Assembly: GCA_933822405.4 (NCBI GenBank)
Contig: CAKOGP040001870.1
Span: 62,001 to 126,000 of the forward strand
Source: Cylindrotheca closterium
Taxonomy: Eukaryota; Bacillariophyta; Bacillariophyceae; Bacillariales; Bacillariaceae
Length of the DNA stretch: 64,000 nucleotides
Reading direction: 5' to 3'
Of the stretch, positions 23,104 through 34,075 are shown in pieces. The first letter of the stretch is position 1; every line of letters begins with the position of its first letter. The notes below the pieces were generated by a model. That model was not told the origin of the DNA and did not search any database. It saw only the letters and a program-made list of their open reading frames with translations. Position numbers and translations under genes: made by a program.

Positions 23104-24737
23104 GCAGCACGGTCTTGTTCTGCTGCATTGCTATGATGTATAAGTAACCGATCGTATGTAGATGCATGTTCAATAGACACATTGAGTCGTAGTGTTCTAT
23201 TTTGATTACTACGGTTGTCCAGGAACGGAAAGAGTACAGTATGCGGAGTATGCTACTAAGAGGAATTCAATCTTGAGGGTACCGCGGACCTAGCTATCTA
23301 CCTACCGGTAAGACATAATTAGAGCAGAATGAAGGCAGTTATTCGCAACGGATGCCGCTACGACGACGAAACCATAATTGTAGTACTGGCTTAGATGAAT
23401 ATACCTACAAAAGCTGATACTATTTATAATTGATTACTACAGGATGGTTCTACTGTATGAGCATTTTTTTAACTGTGCAGCAAGACTGGAATATCTCAAT
23501 TGGTGGACGAATGAGTGAATCATCATGCTTTGGAGGTGCGTCTAGGAAGTGCTTGAAGTGATGTCGTCGTTGTCGTGCTGTGAAACTGAGTCTGTTGATC
23601 GGCAAAAGCTTAAGCAGTGGTGGATGCATCTTCCATTTGCCTTTTGTTCCCTGTGGTTTCTTCGCGAGGACTGCCAGAAGATGCGACCGGTGGTTGCGAA
23701 GCGAATGGGTCGGTGCAGTTGCCGACGGTGTACTGGTATCGAAAGTCTCGACGTGTTTCTGGAACAGCACCGGTGCGATCATAGCAAAACTGTTTTGGAT
23801 TTCTTGCTTCGATCTAGGTCGCACTTTCAAGCGCAATCTTTCGACTCCCTATTTCCAACTTGTTACTATTTTTTTGTAGAATCGTGTGCTCCAATTTCAA
23901 GTCCACTTCCGTCATTTATGTCCCTGTGACAAGGCCCTTCTGACTCCCAATGGATCCATACTAATAATATATTGGGACCCATGGGTACTTCGACGACAGT
24001 TTTGGTCGACAGATAACCTGAACAGTAGAATTGCTGTATTGGACAAAAACGGAACCGATAATATCAAAGCATACACCGTAGCGAGACAATAACATGGAAC
24101 TCTGGCATATTTCTGGTCAATAATGTGGGACGACTGACGCTTAAAATTGAGGGCGTCATTCCCTTGTTTCAATGCCATTCTGTGAGGAACAAACTGTGCC
24201 AATCGGTGCTGTGGTGCCTCTAGATCTGATGTCGAGTCATTGTATGTTTCTGCTATAGTTACAGATGAATATGTACTGTATGTGCCGATTTTACAAATTC
24301 GGGCATTTACAAAAGAGAAATCGAAACCGTCAATAAACACGCGAAACGCGCGATAATTCACAGCACATGAAAACCGCTCGGTACGGAACGGTTTTCAAAT
24401 CTTAGCGCGGGTCAGTACGAAGCGTACGGGTAAATTGTGTATACTGGCGTGTGGTGGTACACGTACCAACAAATCAATCGTGATGTGACCCCTTTTGTGT
24501 CGCTCTCCAATTATTGTCACCGTGAGACTTCAGACTCAAAAATAATCGCATGTCCAACGAACTTTCCGTTGGCTCTAGATTTTCAAGAATCTTCGTTTTC
24601 ACACAACTGAACTTGCACTTGCTTTTATATACAACTTCGGAACAGAAAGAAGCAAAGCTTGAGGCATCGAGAGACCTAAACGATCGTGGGCTCGTAAAAG
24701 GACCAAAACAAATCCCAATTTACCTGTTCGAAGGTGA
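23104..24737. other. Intergenic region with a weak minus-strand reading frame
   Basis: TACCGGTA at 23303. A minus-strand frame at 23450-23845 (about 130 residues, no ATG near its start, basic, no recognised domain) may be a relic or last exon. Nothing else is supported between it and the next gene. Confidence 0.35.
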
Positions 24738-25967
24738 AAAAGTCTTAAAAAGAAGACTGAGGCGCAAAAGAAAGCCCATCGTGCCAAACGGAGACGAGAA
24801 CGCAGGGCAGAAGTGAAAGCAGCAAAACTTGCATCCAAACAGATGAAGTTGCCAAACAATCCTTCTGCTGCTGGTCCATCTGACTGGTCTTTCATGAGTC
24901 AAGCTCATCATGCTGCTGGTCAGTCGCCATTCTTCACACCAGGCGGCAATGGTGTCCCAAACCAGTCGACATTCGCGAATCCTGGATTTGCTGCCGCCAA
25001 CGGTTCTTATGGAACGGCCCCCAACAACCAGTCGCCATTCTCCACAGCAGGTGGCTATGGCGTCCCAAACCAGCCTTTTGCAGCAACCAACGGCAACGGC
25101 TTTGCAACTCGAAACAATTATCAGTCAGGTGGATTCGTGAGCAGCCCTCATGGTGGTAATCCTTTCTCGCAACAATCCAATCCAAACGAGTTTGGTTACG
25201 GTCATGCTCATGCAGGACAAACCCCAGAACAAACCTTCAGTACCACTCCTAGGACACCTTCGCTTCAATTCAATTCTCATCTCAACCACGGCTTCAACAC
25301 TCCTTATGGTCATTCCACATACGCCGAATTGGTGGCAGCCGCAAAGACTGAAGAAGAAATTAGATCAGTCTTGCTCTTCATTCAAAGGAAAAAGGAGCAC
25401 AAGAGATTACTAACGAGTAATACCAAACGCGAAAGATTGGAGCAAGAAGTATTGGAAATGCAGCAAAAAGTATTGGAAATGCAGCAAAAATTATTGGAAA
25501 TGAAGCAAAAAGTATTGGAGAACAATCTTAAAGCTGAAGAGAGTGCAACCAAATCTAGCGAGACTTTACTTCAACGGGGAGAAGAGGTATCGCAGAACAT
25601 TCCCGGGTCTTTGCCTTTGGTCGCAACAGCGCTCAATCCCTCGGGCGACGATGATGAGGAAGAAGATTCCAAGCCAGCAGCTACTAATTCCGAACGAGTT
25701 CGAGTCAATTCTCCGTCTACAAGTGGTGCCCCCACAGCACCCACTCCATTGGGAACCCACAACAACAACACTCCAGTGCAACCGACACCATTCAGTCGTC
25801 AACTTTTCCCTGAACCTATGGAAGAGGATCAGGAGAATCAAGGACCCCCAAGTCGATTCAATTCTGACACACCACCAGTGTTCAGCGTTGGAACTGGATT
25901 CAGATCCAAATCCAAATCCAAATCCAGCCCCCGCCGCCTCTATCGTAACACAGGAGGACATCCTTAG
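24738..25967 (+). CDS. Asn/Gly/Gln-rich protein with a heptad coiled coil
   Basis: The frame opens after a TGA at 24735 and has no ATG until 24843 (MKLPNNPSAAG, 374 residues), yet the 35 codons before that encode a coherent basic stretch (AHRAKRRRERRAEVKAAK), so an upstream exon is plausible. Residues after the start are rich in Asn, Gly, Gln, Phe and Pro with NG(V/Y)xxQSPF-type repeats. Next comes YAELVAAAKTEEEIRSVLLF, then four near-perfect heptads (VLEMQQK, LLEMKQK) encoded by 21-bp DNA repeats at about 25447-25524. The C-terminal part is acidic, Pro/Thr-rich and ends in SKSKSKSSPRR. The family is unknown. The composition resembles phase-separating or scaffold proteins, but that is only analogy. 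Confidence 0.65.
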   Translation, partial: KSLKKKTEAQKKAHRAKRRRERRAEVKAAKLASKQMKLPNNPSAAGPSDWSFMSQAHHAAGQSPFFTPGGNGVPNQSTFANPGFAAANGSYGTAPNNQSPFSTAGGYGVPNQPFAATNGNGFATRNNYQSGGFVSSPHGGNPFSQQSNPNEFGYGHAHAGQTPEQTFSTTPRTPSLQFNSHLNHGFNTPYGHSTYAELVAAAKTEEEIRSVLLFIQRKKEHKRLLTSNTKRERLEQEVLEMQQKVLEMQQKLLEMKQKVLENNLKAEESATKSSETLLQRGEEVSQNIPGSLPLVATALNPSGDDDEEEDSKPAATNSERVRVNSPSTSGAPTAPTPLGTHNNNTPVQPTPFSRQLFPEPMEEDQENQGPPSRFNSDTPPVFSVGTGFRSKSKSKSSPRRLYRNTGGHP

Positions 25968-26079
25968 ATGTCTTCCTAGGCTCACTGACGTGCAGAGCAA
26001 AGCATGAGACGTCCAAGAGCGACTCTTGCTTCTGTAGAATATGTTCCCTTACCCGCTAACTTTTGCGAAATTCGGATAT

Positions 26080-26690
26080 ATATAGCATAGAACCATACTG
26101 TAATCAACTAATAGACTTGTATTCAAGCATATGCATCTATCAGTAGTGTTATTCTAGCTACAATTATAGTATTGTCAATCTAGTCATCCATACCGGTAGC
26201 TATGGTGCTACAATTATGTATAAGATGGGCCATTGGCAACAGGCAGGGATCCTCAAAAATCCAAAAGGCAATGAGCACAATAAAGGATGCGATCGGAAAG
26301 CAACAAATAAAGGCTTTTTCGCCAGCTTACGATGATGGTTGCGGCAAGTTTCAATACGTTCTTGTCCACCCAAACCTGATACCAAAGTTTCATTTTGCGG
26401 TCCAAAGGCATAGGCATGGTTTCGCGTTATCTTTCGACCACTCACTGCTCGAGGTGTTGGGTTATCTTCGTTGATGCTAGTCTCTCACTAAACAAGACAG
26501 CCAGGCATATTCCAAATCAAAAGAGCTTGTCGTAATGAGCAATGCGGGCACCAGACTTGGTCTGTCAGTTGCGACAGAAGGAAAAGACCCAGCCATGAAC
26601 TTGATGCATTGCATTTCGCTGGGTGGCGACACGGTACAGTTCATCCTTGGAAAAAATTGCGACACGGTACAGTTCATTCTTGGAAGAACT
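26080..26690 (-). pseudogene. Relic copy of the gene at 62977-64000
   Basis: About 26310-26690 on the minus strand is homologous to the gene at the right edge: the relic frames contain AYAFGPQNETLVSGLGGQE, IKFMAGSFPSVATDRPSL and FDLEYAWL, matching YAFGPQNETLVSSLAGQE, IKFLAGSLPSVSTDGPSL and LDLEYVLF. Frames are broken by indels. Part of the parent is deleted and a 27-bp piece (GCGACACGGTACAGTTCAT) is doubled at 26626-26685. Homology also covers the 3' flank (26080-26200 with 62385-62470 and 62885-62960), so this is a DNA-level duplication, not a retrocopy. A stretch of about 410 bp (62470-62885) is absent from this copy. Confidence 0.75.
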
Positions 26691-28218
26691 GATATAAGTG
26701 TTTGCACGTAGTAATTCATTCCTTCCTTCACATACCGGTAAAAAGTTTTACGACAGTAAGTATCATTTCATAGACGTGTTGCAGTGAAGCAAGATACCAG
26801 TAGGTAGCGGTGGAAAGGACACGAGTAGTGGGTAGCTCTCTTTTTGGTGCAGTATCCTTCATGGAAATATTCTCGAATAGGACGCGCGCAACCACAGGAA
26901 TCTTTTAAGAAAGATAGTTTTGAAAAGAGAGCAAAGCGGAATGAATCGGCTGGGTGTTGTTGCCATAGAGAAGCATATGAGCCTGCTTGAGCAAGCGACC
27001 AGCAGCTCTATTCTTGAGTGGGCAAGGTGGTCTTGTTGGTTTTTGGGCGCAGCATGGCTTTGTACCTTTGTTCTAATCTTTTCGAAGACGCATATAGCGG
27101 TACCTCGATGTGGAATGGCTCTGAGGTGTCGGTTCGCTCTCTAACTTCCTTGAACTTATAGTCAATCGCTTCTTTGCCATCCTTAAGTTGCAAGAGCCAA
27201 GAATCGTTCGTCCAGAAGATGTTGCAACGGTTCTTTGAGGACCTTGTCAAAGATCATCACTTCCGACCTTGATGCAGGCATTCGGCAGTACTGGTACCAC
27301 AACCCAATCAAAATTTCGGATACTTCATATTATATCTCTTGACCTCTTCAAGCGCTTCGTCGATGATATGGTTGACGGGACAATATTCATGATACACACT
27401 ACACTGGATTTTCATCCACTGTTTTCACTCGGATGGGCGCAATAGTTCGACTGGTGTCCAACCAGATCTTGCTTCAGAGAAGAAACCTGCTGCCTCTAAA
27501 CTCCAGCTACAGGTAGGAATCTCTCTCGGTTTGAATGACCCAGAAGCTGAAAACAAGGCTCCTGTTTCGCCAGTAGCTCGACTTCCTGGGCCGTCTTCAG
27601 GTCACAATCAAGCCAATTGTCCTGCTTCGGGCGCAAACGGTGACCCCCCTGCCTTTGGCAATGATGCTGCTAGACCATTCACAGCAGTTCGGTCGGAAGT
27701 GTTATCTTCACGCTGCAAACGACGAGACCACTCCGAATCACCACCGTTAATTAAATAGACAAATAATCTGCAAAGTGGCCCGTCTTCTTTTCCACGGGCA
27801 GCTTTGCTTACTACTTTGTGCGTGTGCATGCGAATTTGGAATGGGGTGGGATTCGGTGTTCGGGTGTCAGAAATTTTAAATTCAAAATGGGAAAGAAATA
27901 TTTATTTAGTTAACCTTTTTGTGTCACATCTTGTTGTGCCTTTTAATACGACCCAAAACTTCGGCAGGTATCATACAATCTTGGTCAACAAATTTGCTTG
28001 CGTCTACCAGTTTCTACATACGGTACGTGACGGGAGCTGGTGCCAAATCCAGGTTACTTAGATTCAAAAAAGGCGAATCAAAAATGTTGTTCGTCACGGA
28101 GAAACTCACCAATGCTACAGACAAGAAAATTAAATTTTACACACAACAAAACACAAGTCGCAGCTCAAATACGACGTAACTTTGGTGACAACGAGAAGTA
28201 AGAAAGAGGCCTTGGACC
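26691..28218. other. Intergenic region with a possible gene relic and a dispersed module
   Basis: Minus-strand 27008-27420 holds broken frames (for example HIIDEALEEVKRYNMKYPKF before a stop, then AIDYKFKEVRERTDTSEPF) that look like a decayed gene of unknown family. A plus-strand frame at 27441-27758 is Pro/Ala/Ser-rich and of doubtful coding value. 27768-27890 carries the most complete copy of the dispersed module, starting CTGCAAAGTGGCCCGTCTTC and ending GTGTTCGGGTGTCAG. TACCGGTA at 26733. Confidence 0.4.
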
Positions 28219-29540
28219 ATGGCACGAGGACGGCCTTCAGGAAGCAAGAACAAATCAGGTCATTTGGCCGGAGGAGATAGAAAATCAAGGAAGTACAAGA
28301 AACGATTGGAAGAGGAAAAAGGGGAACAACAACGACGCACCGATGATTTTTTCAAACAGAGAAAGAAAGCAGTGGAACCTCCCAAATGGACAGATCACCC
28401 GGTATGCGAAAAAAACTTTGAAGAATCGCAAAGAATGCTTGCAGAAGTGCTCGATCACCCGTCAATGCCCAAAGGGAAAAATGTGCCTACGCTTGGTATC
28501 ATTGACTCTACATCCGACAATTGGAATGTCACCTATGACACTTCGCCTACTACAGACAATGAAGCCAAATACTACAGAAGGGCGATTATGCCTCCCAAGT
28601 GCACGCCATTGCAAGCATTTCTTGATCATGCAAAGGGTCAGATTGAAAACAATGGCCTCTGGAAGTGCCGCCAATACTACTATCGGACGCTTGAGTCACC
28701 ATTGGCTTGTGGCCTTGGGTCGTCGCCAGCTCCAGACAAGTTCTATTTGCCAGATATGGTTCGGATTTGGAAACCCAAGGAACAGTTCCACAGCATTCAG
28801 TTTGATTACAAGTGCCCCGACTGCAAATCTTGTTCCATAGAACACAACGCACAGACTTGGCGTCCAGCATTTGAGCACAATGAGATCCGATGGGTCTATT
28901 GCCATCGCTTGCTCTGTAAAGATTGTAAGGCTATGTTTAGTTCAACTGATCCTTCTTTCCTTGGAATGCTTCCCACTAGCATTGCAGAAAGCTTTGAGTT
29001 TGTCTTCCCCCCACAAGGACCTGGGGTGCATCGAGTCATGCTTCGTCGGTTGTCACTGCAAATAGACAATCATGTCCTTTTTGGAGCATGGGCCCGTGAG
29101 GTCAATGATCTCATGTGGGAAAAGTACTTTCAAAAGTGCAATCAGTACTATGAAGTCTTAAATGATTGGCTTGGAAAATGGCCATCACCTTCCTGCTATG
29201 ACGGCATGGTGCCTTTGCACGCAAGGGTTGGGAAGGGGGAATATGATGGCCGACCGATTGTCCCCTACTCAGCATTTGGTGCAGCTGGGCATCATAATGG
29301 AATCATGATGACAGAAGGCCTGGCAAAGACACTGTTTCGGCTTGTAGAAGGCGGCAAAAGATTTCAATATAATCAGAATTCTTCACTGGCGATTTCCTGC
29401 CAACTTTATTTCAATTCCGAAATGGTATTAATGCAACCCGGTATGGTCGAGAGTGGAGACGCCATGTTCACAAGTCAATCATGAACCAGAGGATTGATAT
29501 GAGCGACCCCGTTCTCGGTTGGATGGTTCTTCGACCATAG
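28219..29540 (+). CDS. Transposon-type protein with AT-hook and zinc ribbon (DUF6729-like), probably 3' disrupted
   Basis: ATG 28219 (MARGRPSGSKNKSG) gives an AT-hook at the very start, then a Lys/Glu-rich region. Residues about 185-280 match the pattern of DUF6729-like domains found in transposon-related proteins: MVRIWKPKEQFHS, two Cys pairs (CPDCKSC and CKDC) as a zinc ribbon, DPSFLGMLP and GVHRVMLRRLSLQID. The continuous frame ends at 29484 (421 residues), but its last 35 residues look random, whereas another frame from about 29385 to the TAG at 29538-29540 reads sensibly (FRNGINATRYGREWRRHV). This implies a frameshift or an unrecognised intron. No catalytic DDE/RNase H-like domain is seen, so this is either a truncated transposase or a domesticated DNA-binding part. 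No terminal repeats were found around it. Confidence 0.55.
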
Positions 29541-30805
29541 AATAGGAGATAAATTAGAAATGTTCTAAATCTCATTTGACAGGATTACTAGTCTTCCAAT
29601 CCAACGTTTCACACAAAGTACTTACATCAGAATAGCAAGTAGGTAGTAACAACGAAAATATCGATACCTTCTTGTTTTGTCTTGCTGCGGTATTGAATGC
29701 AAACGCTTTGACCGACCATCAAAAAGACAAAGCACCTCGAATCTCGTTTAACGTGATAACGTTGTGCTCCTGACTCTCATCGTGGAGAGAGCGTACTAGT
29801 GCATTGATGTAGCTACTGTTGGACATGATAGACGGTGATTGATTTTGCTATTGGGGTGTATTTACGGGGGTCTGAAGCAGCTGTGAGTAGATGATAGATG
29901 ATTGATCTTGGGCTTGAGATTGGCGACGACCGTTGGCCTTCGATCGCTCTAATATATCTGCTCCGGACTCGGCAGTCCAGTCAGTCACGTTACGTTGTTT
30001 CGCCTAGTCTCCTGATAGATGTGGGCCCGGAAAGCTTTAAGTCACACGCTTTATACTCATCGCGTTGTTGGTGAAGCATTTTGGGCTTCATGTCCTTGTG
30101 CTTGCCATTTTCGACATCAACTCTAAGGGGCTTCTGCTGGTGACCCATGCCATTCGCCGTCCGTGTCTTTGGCTACCGTGCAGTTACCCAGCATAATCTT
30201 CGTTGGCTCTTGCTGGACATCTTTGAACATCTGCTTCACAGTCTTTGCATCGGCATAGAAATCGTCCGTGAAGAAGCTTTGTCGCCTAGTCTTGGATTAT
30301 CTATCGATTTGTTCGTTGCTCCAGCTGCTTCCTAGAAACGTTCCTAGTTTCAGGAACTCATCTTCAGAAAATTGGATTATCATGGTCGATTAATGAGCTG
30401 CTCTGGCAGGTTGTGTTGCTTGTCGGAGGCGTTGTCAAGAAGGTGTTGATGGTGGTTTATATCTGACGATTGATTGGCGATTAATGTAACGGGAATGACA
30501 AAGGGAATTTTAAAATTTAGCGAACTGCTGAAAAACTCTGCTGAATTCCCTAATCGACTGCTGAATTTTTCAGCAGTACTGCTGAATAATTAGATTCCGT
30601 TTTGTCAGATTCCGTCGCTTTCAGTTAGCGCGAACACATCTCAATGGTTTAGGGTACAGCTTTAGTGCTACGGACGCCGGAAGGACTATACAGACGGGGT
30701 GTCATCGTTTCTCAAGCGGGTTGCGTGGCCAAACAAATTTCGCGAGGTCTATTTTGGCAAATAGTATAGCGAGAATTTTTAACGGCTGGACGAGCATTCC
30801 AAGCG
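29541..30805. other. Intergenic region with a GCTGAA palindrome cluster
   Basis: No gene supported. Around 30525-30590 the octamer CTGCTGAA recurs and forms a perfect 18-bp palindrome TTCAGCAGTACTGCTGAA at 30569-30586. The end of this region borders copy 1 of the tandem array. Confidence 0.5.
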
Positions 30806-31075
30806 GGAATCGACTAGAGATCCCGCTCACAGAAGTAGCCCCGTCCGTCCGGATATCACAAATATCTGAAAATTACCCCGTCTTGCTGTGGTTCGATATC
30901 TAGCTAGTGCACGTGTACCGGTACCGGTACCGGTACCGTTATACCGTGACGTGTACCGTTGAGGCAAAAAAAATCGAGCAGACAAATCAGAATTTGAAAA
31001 CCATCAAAACCAACTGTGGCGCCACATTCGGAACAACTTTTCGCTCCCAACCACCTTCGCAACTAGCTTCGTACA

Positions 31076-32383
31076 ATGACAAAGAAGAAAGCACAGACAG
31101 AGAAAAGACGCAAGGCCGACCGAGAACGCAAACGTAAGCAAAGGGGTACAGATCCCACTTTACCTCGTCAACAGTGGAAAAGTCTCGAGGACTTGACTCC
31201 AGCGGAGAGGGTCGTTCACCGTCTCAAACAACAGTACGACAGCGCGAAGAGGGTGAAAGCACGGAAAGGGAAGAAGCGCGAGACCAACGATGGTCGATTG
31301 GAATCAGTCGACCGGGGGCTTACGATCGTGATGGCAGACAATCGTGATGCTCCTCAAGGGGACAGCAACAACAACAACAACAACAAAGAGAACGAAGAGC
31401 CCAAGCCGGAAGCGAAGATCGCCAACGACGATGATTCTGACAATGAATCAATCCCATTCGCGGGAACTAAGAGCGGCAAAAAAGCTGCTGCGTCACGTCC
31501 ACGACGAACTACTACCAGTTCTCCAAGAATTCCATTCGGTTCACCATCTAACGTCCCTGCCGGTAACACTGATCTCAGTACATTGGGATCGCCTACGCAA
31601 GGTGTGCCCCGAGCAGCATCTGCACCTTGGTCTTCCCCGCCCATCACTTGTAGAACGCATGCCTCTGACGGGACGCCTGATGAAGATGGTTTGGACCAAG
31701 AATGGGGGGACGACTACTGTTCCTACTCTCCATCCGACCCATCAAATGAAGGACTACAAAACTTACAAGAAAAGCAAGGTATGAATTTCGAGAAATTTCC
31801 TTTCACAAAAGGTACAAAGGGCACAACCACTTTGAAGCGTGGTGGTGCTGCCTTTACTCCTGACGGTGCCACTCCACAAAAGCGTCGGCGATCTGAGAAA
31901 CCGTCGTCTGCTGCCAAACAACCTTCCACCAAAGCTACCAAGAGCACTACTACTTTGAAGCGTGCTGCTGCTGGTTCTCCTGACAGTTGCACTCCACAAA
32001 AGCGCTGCCGACTTCAGATGCAGTCGTCTGCCATCCAGGAACAAAGGACTGGCGATTCTCCCGCCGCCCTGTTCTCTCCAATTCTGTTTGAGACGACTCC
32101 ATTCGTTTTTATTCCTGGCAACCGTACATTCGAACTCAACCAGAATGTTGCTGCGCCCCCCAGCCATGCTCCCGACTACATTGCGTTTGACTCAACCAAT
32201 GGTACTAGTTGGATTTATGAGGCTTATGCCAGCGCAAGAGAAGCGGCAATCGAAGTAAATGCAAGACTAGGGCCTTTGCGCAATCCGTTTGAGTGGATCT
32301 GTCCAAATTGTCACAATACTTTCCTCATCCCTCAAAAGGCGTGCCCAGCTTGTGAAAGAATCAAGCAAGGAAAGCGTGATTGA
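31076..32383 (+). CDS. Zinc-ribbon protein of the tandem array, copy 1 (435 aa)
   Basis: Start at ATG 31076; the upstream frame is closed by TAG in this copy only. Order: Lys/Arg-rich N terminus with RKADRERKRKQRG, then LTPAERVVHRLKQQYDSAKR (helical), an Asn run and acidic stretch, a Ser/Pro-rich middle, and two similar units TKGTTTLKRGGAAFTPDGAT and KSTTTLKRAAAGSPDSCT, each followed by PQKR(R/C). A segment FVFIPGNRTFELNQNVA precedes the C-terminal zinc finger WICPNCHNTFLIPQKACPAC (C-x2-C-x10-C-x2-C, Trp in front, similar to RanBP2-type fingers but with Asn displaced). The basic N terminus and nuclear-signal-like PQKRRRSEK suggest a nuclear protein. The family is unknown. It differs from copies 2 and 3 mainly in the last third. 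Confidence 0.75.
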   Translation: MTKKKAQTEKRRKADRERKRKQRGTDPTLPRQQWKSLEDLTPAERVVHRLKQQYDSAKRVKARKGKKRETNDGRLESVDRGLTIVMADNRDAPQGDSNNNNNNKENEEPKPEAKIANDDDSDNESIPFAGTKSGKKAAASRPRRTTTSSPRIPFGSPSNVPAGNTDLSTLGSPTQGVPRAASAPWSSPPITCRTHASDGTPDEDGLDQEWGDDYCSYSPSDPSNEGLQNLQEKQGMNFEKFPFTKGTKGTTTLKRGGAAFTPDGATPQKRRRSEKPSSAAKQPSTKATKSTTTLKRAAAGSPDSCTPQKRCRLQMQSSAIQEQRTGDSPAALFSPILFETTPFVFIPGNRTFELNQNVAAPPSHAPDYIAFDSTNGTSWIYEAYASAREAAIEVNARLGPLRNPFEWICPNCHNTFLIPQKACPACERIKQGKRD

Positions 32384-32698
32384 GCAATTGGAGGGAAATG
32401 GACCATCTTCTTGTTGAGATGGCCATTATAGATGACTGAAATTGTTTTTGTGTTTCCAATGTCACCGTTTTTCGTTTTGTGATGAACGTCCTTTGGCACG
32501 CATTCGGGTGTGTATATAGAATCATATGCTATAGCAATCAAACATATTAGAAGAGTCTTTTCTTGAGTCTATTCTTGGTTATTTATTCCTCCACTGAATT
32601 GCCTCTCAGCAGTCTTGGACGACCGTAGTAATCATAACAGGTCAAGACTAGCGACAAGAATGGCCAGGATGGAACACGAATATTAATCAAGGAATCTA

Positions 32699-33202
32699 TC
32701 ACGAGGAATAAGGTACAATAACGTTTCTCGCGGGTTGCTTGTAGATTAAAATTCCACTTGCGAAGAACACGAATGCAATTGTAGACAACAAGGCAGTTTT
32801 GGAATAATCACCGTTGCCACGAACGGGGGTCAAGCGGCCACTCTTACGAGTCTTGCCCAATGATTCATTTGTTTTGAAATCGAATTTGGGAAGAGATTTG
32901 CTTCTGCTTCTGCTCCTGGTTCCCGTTTCTAGAAGGATTTCTTGTTTTTCGCCTATGGTCTGATCTGCTCCTTCTTCTTTGCTTTGTTTGCCAGCCTCTT
33001 GATTTTGGGTTTGATTCCAGAATCTTTGAGCAAATGTGAAAACCCCTCCATACCATCTTGTGGCATTCTGGAACTCTTTTTGGAAGGAGGAGCAGCAGTG
33101 TACCGTTCAAGTCTCATTGAAATCTGTGGCCGTGATTTCCGATAACTTCAATGAACGACCGGTTTGAAAGCGGCCCGTTGTTGCTGGACTGATTTTTTTC
33201 AT
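32699..33202 (-). pseudogene. Small membrane-protein frame with one in-frame TGA, copy 1
   Basis: A minus-strand frame of 167 codons from ATG 33202 (MKKISPATTGRF) to TGA 32699-32701 reads like a real protein throughout but has one TGA at codon 32 (33107-33109). After it come FQKEFQNATRWYGGVFTFAQ, an Arg/Ser run (TRSRSRSKSLPKF), RKSGRLTPVRGNG and a hydrophobic segment ALLSTIAFVFFASGILIY near the C terminus, as in tail-anchored proteins. The frame is on the strand opposite its two neighbours in the unit. Possible readings: a recent pseudogene, a missed short intron, or recoding of TGA; no donor site that would remove the TGA is obvious. Confidence 0.45.
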
Positions 33203-34075
33203 TCCATGAAGAAGAAAAAAAGGGTTATGTGGGCCTGGTAGCGGTGTCATGCATGGGAGAGAATCCCGCGGCTGAAGGCGACGGTGCCACTGCCGGTTGA
33301 TGATGCCATTTGTTGAGGAAGGAATGATCTAAAGACTTTGTGAAGAAGATTGACCTTAGTGGGCATCCCGGCAGCCGCATAACTGATAAACCAATCAAAT
33401 CAATGGATTGATTCCACGCGGAAACTTGCAAATGCCGCGCCATTTCTAAAAAAAGTCGTACAAGTCGTACCGCAAGGGCCAATTTTGTGCGGTTATATTC
33501 GCAAGTCTTATTTTGATCACAAATATTTGAATTTGGCTGAGAAAACCCGCCGTACCAAGATTGAAAGGAATAACGAAAAGAGTCGAGCAAACGGTAAGTG
33601 AACCCGTCACAGACTTGCAGCAACAGCATCAACAATGCCAAATTACGAAGCAGTCACCAGGCTTTGCTTTGCTTCAAACAATGACAGCAGCCAAAAGGTG
33701 GTGGAATGAAAGAATAATGAGGAGTAAAAATAGTGCTTATTCTTCCGCTGTTGGTGATGTCTCCTTTGACGCTTCGACCTCGTCTTCGTCGCTGACGATG
33801 ACAAAGGACAAAGCTTTGAAGAAGACATTGAGGATGATATCAACCACTTGAAGAGAGACAACCAAGCCTTGTTGCCAAAAATATTAAGGACTGTCACCAC
33901 TTGACCACGACGAGCCCTCACAGCATTATCTTTTCTTTCTGTCGCTTCGCTGCGCAACCACTATTCTTGACAGCATAACAACATGGACATGGTAAGTTCA
34001 TTGTTTGTTCATATGGATATATGTTGGTGATTTTGCAACCAAGCCTTCAATCAAGTTTACTCACCATCGTCTGCA

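Noticed and set aside
33225..33641. 138-codon minus-strand frame in array copies 1 and 2
   Set aside because: Composition looks random, no domain is present, and copy 3 lacks its 5' part; present only because the copies are near identical.
33561..33851. Plus-strand frame with a good GTAAGT donor nearby (33594-33599) in the array
   Set aside because: Starts at a non-ATG codon and possible spliced forms soon reach stops; left uncalled, though a small spliced gene cannot be excluded.
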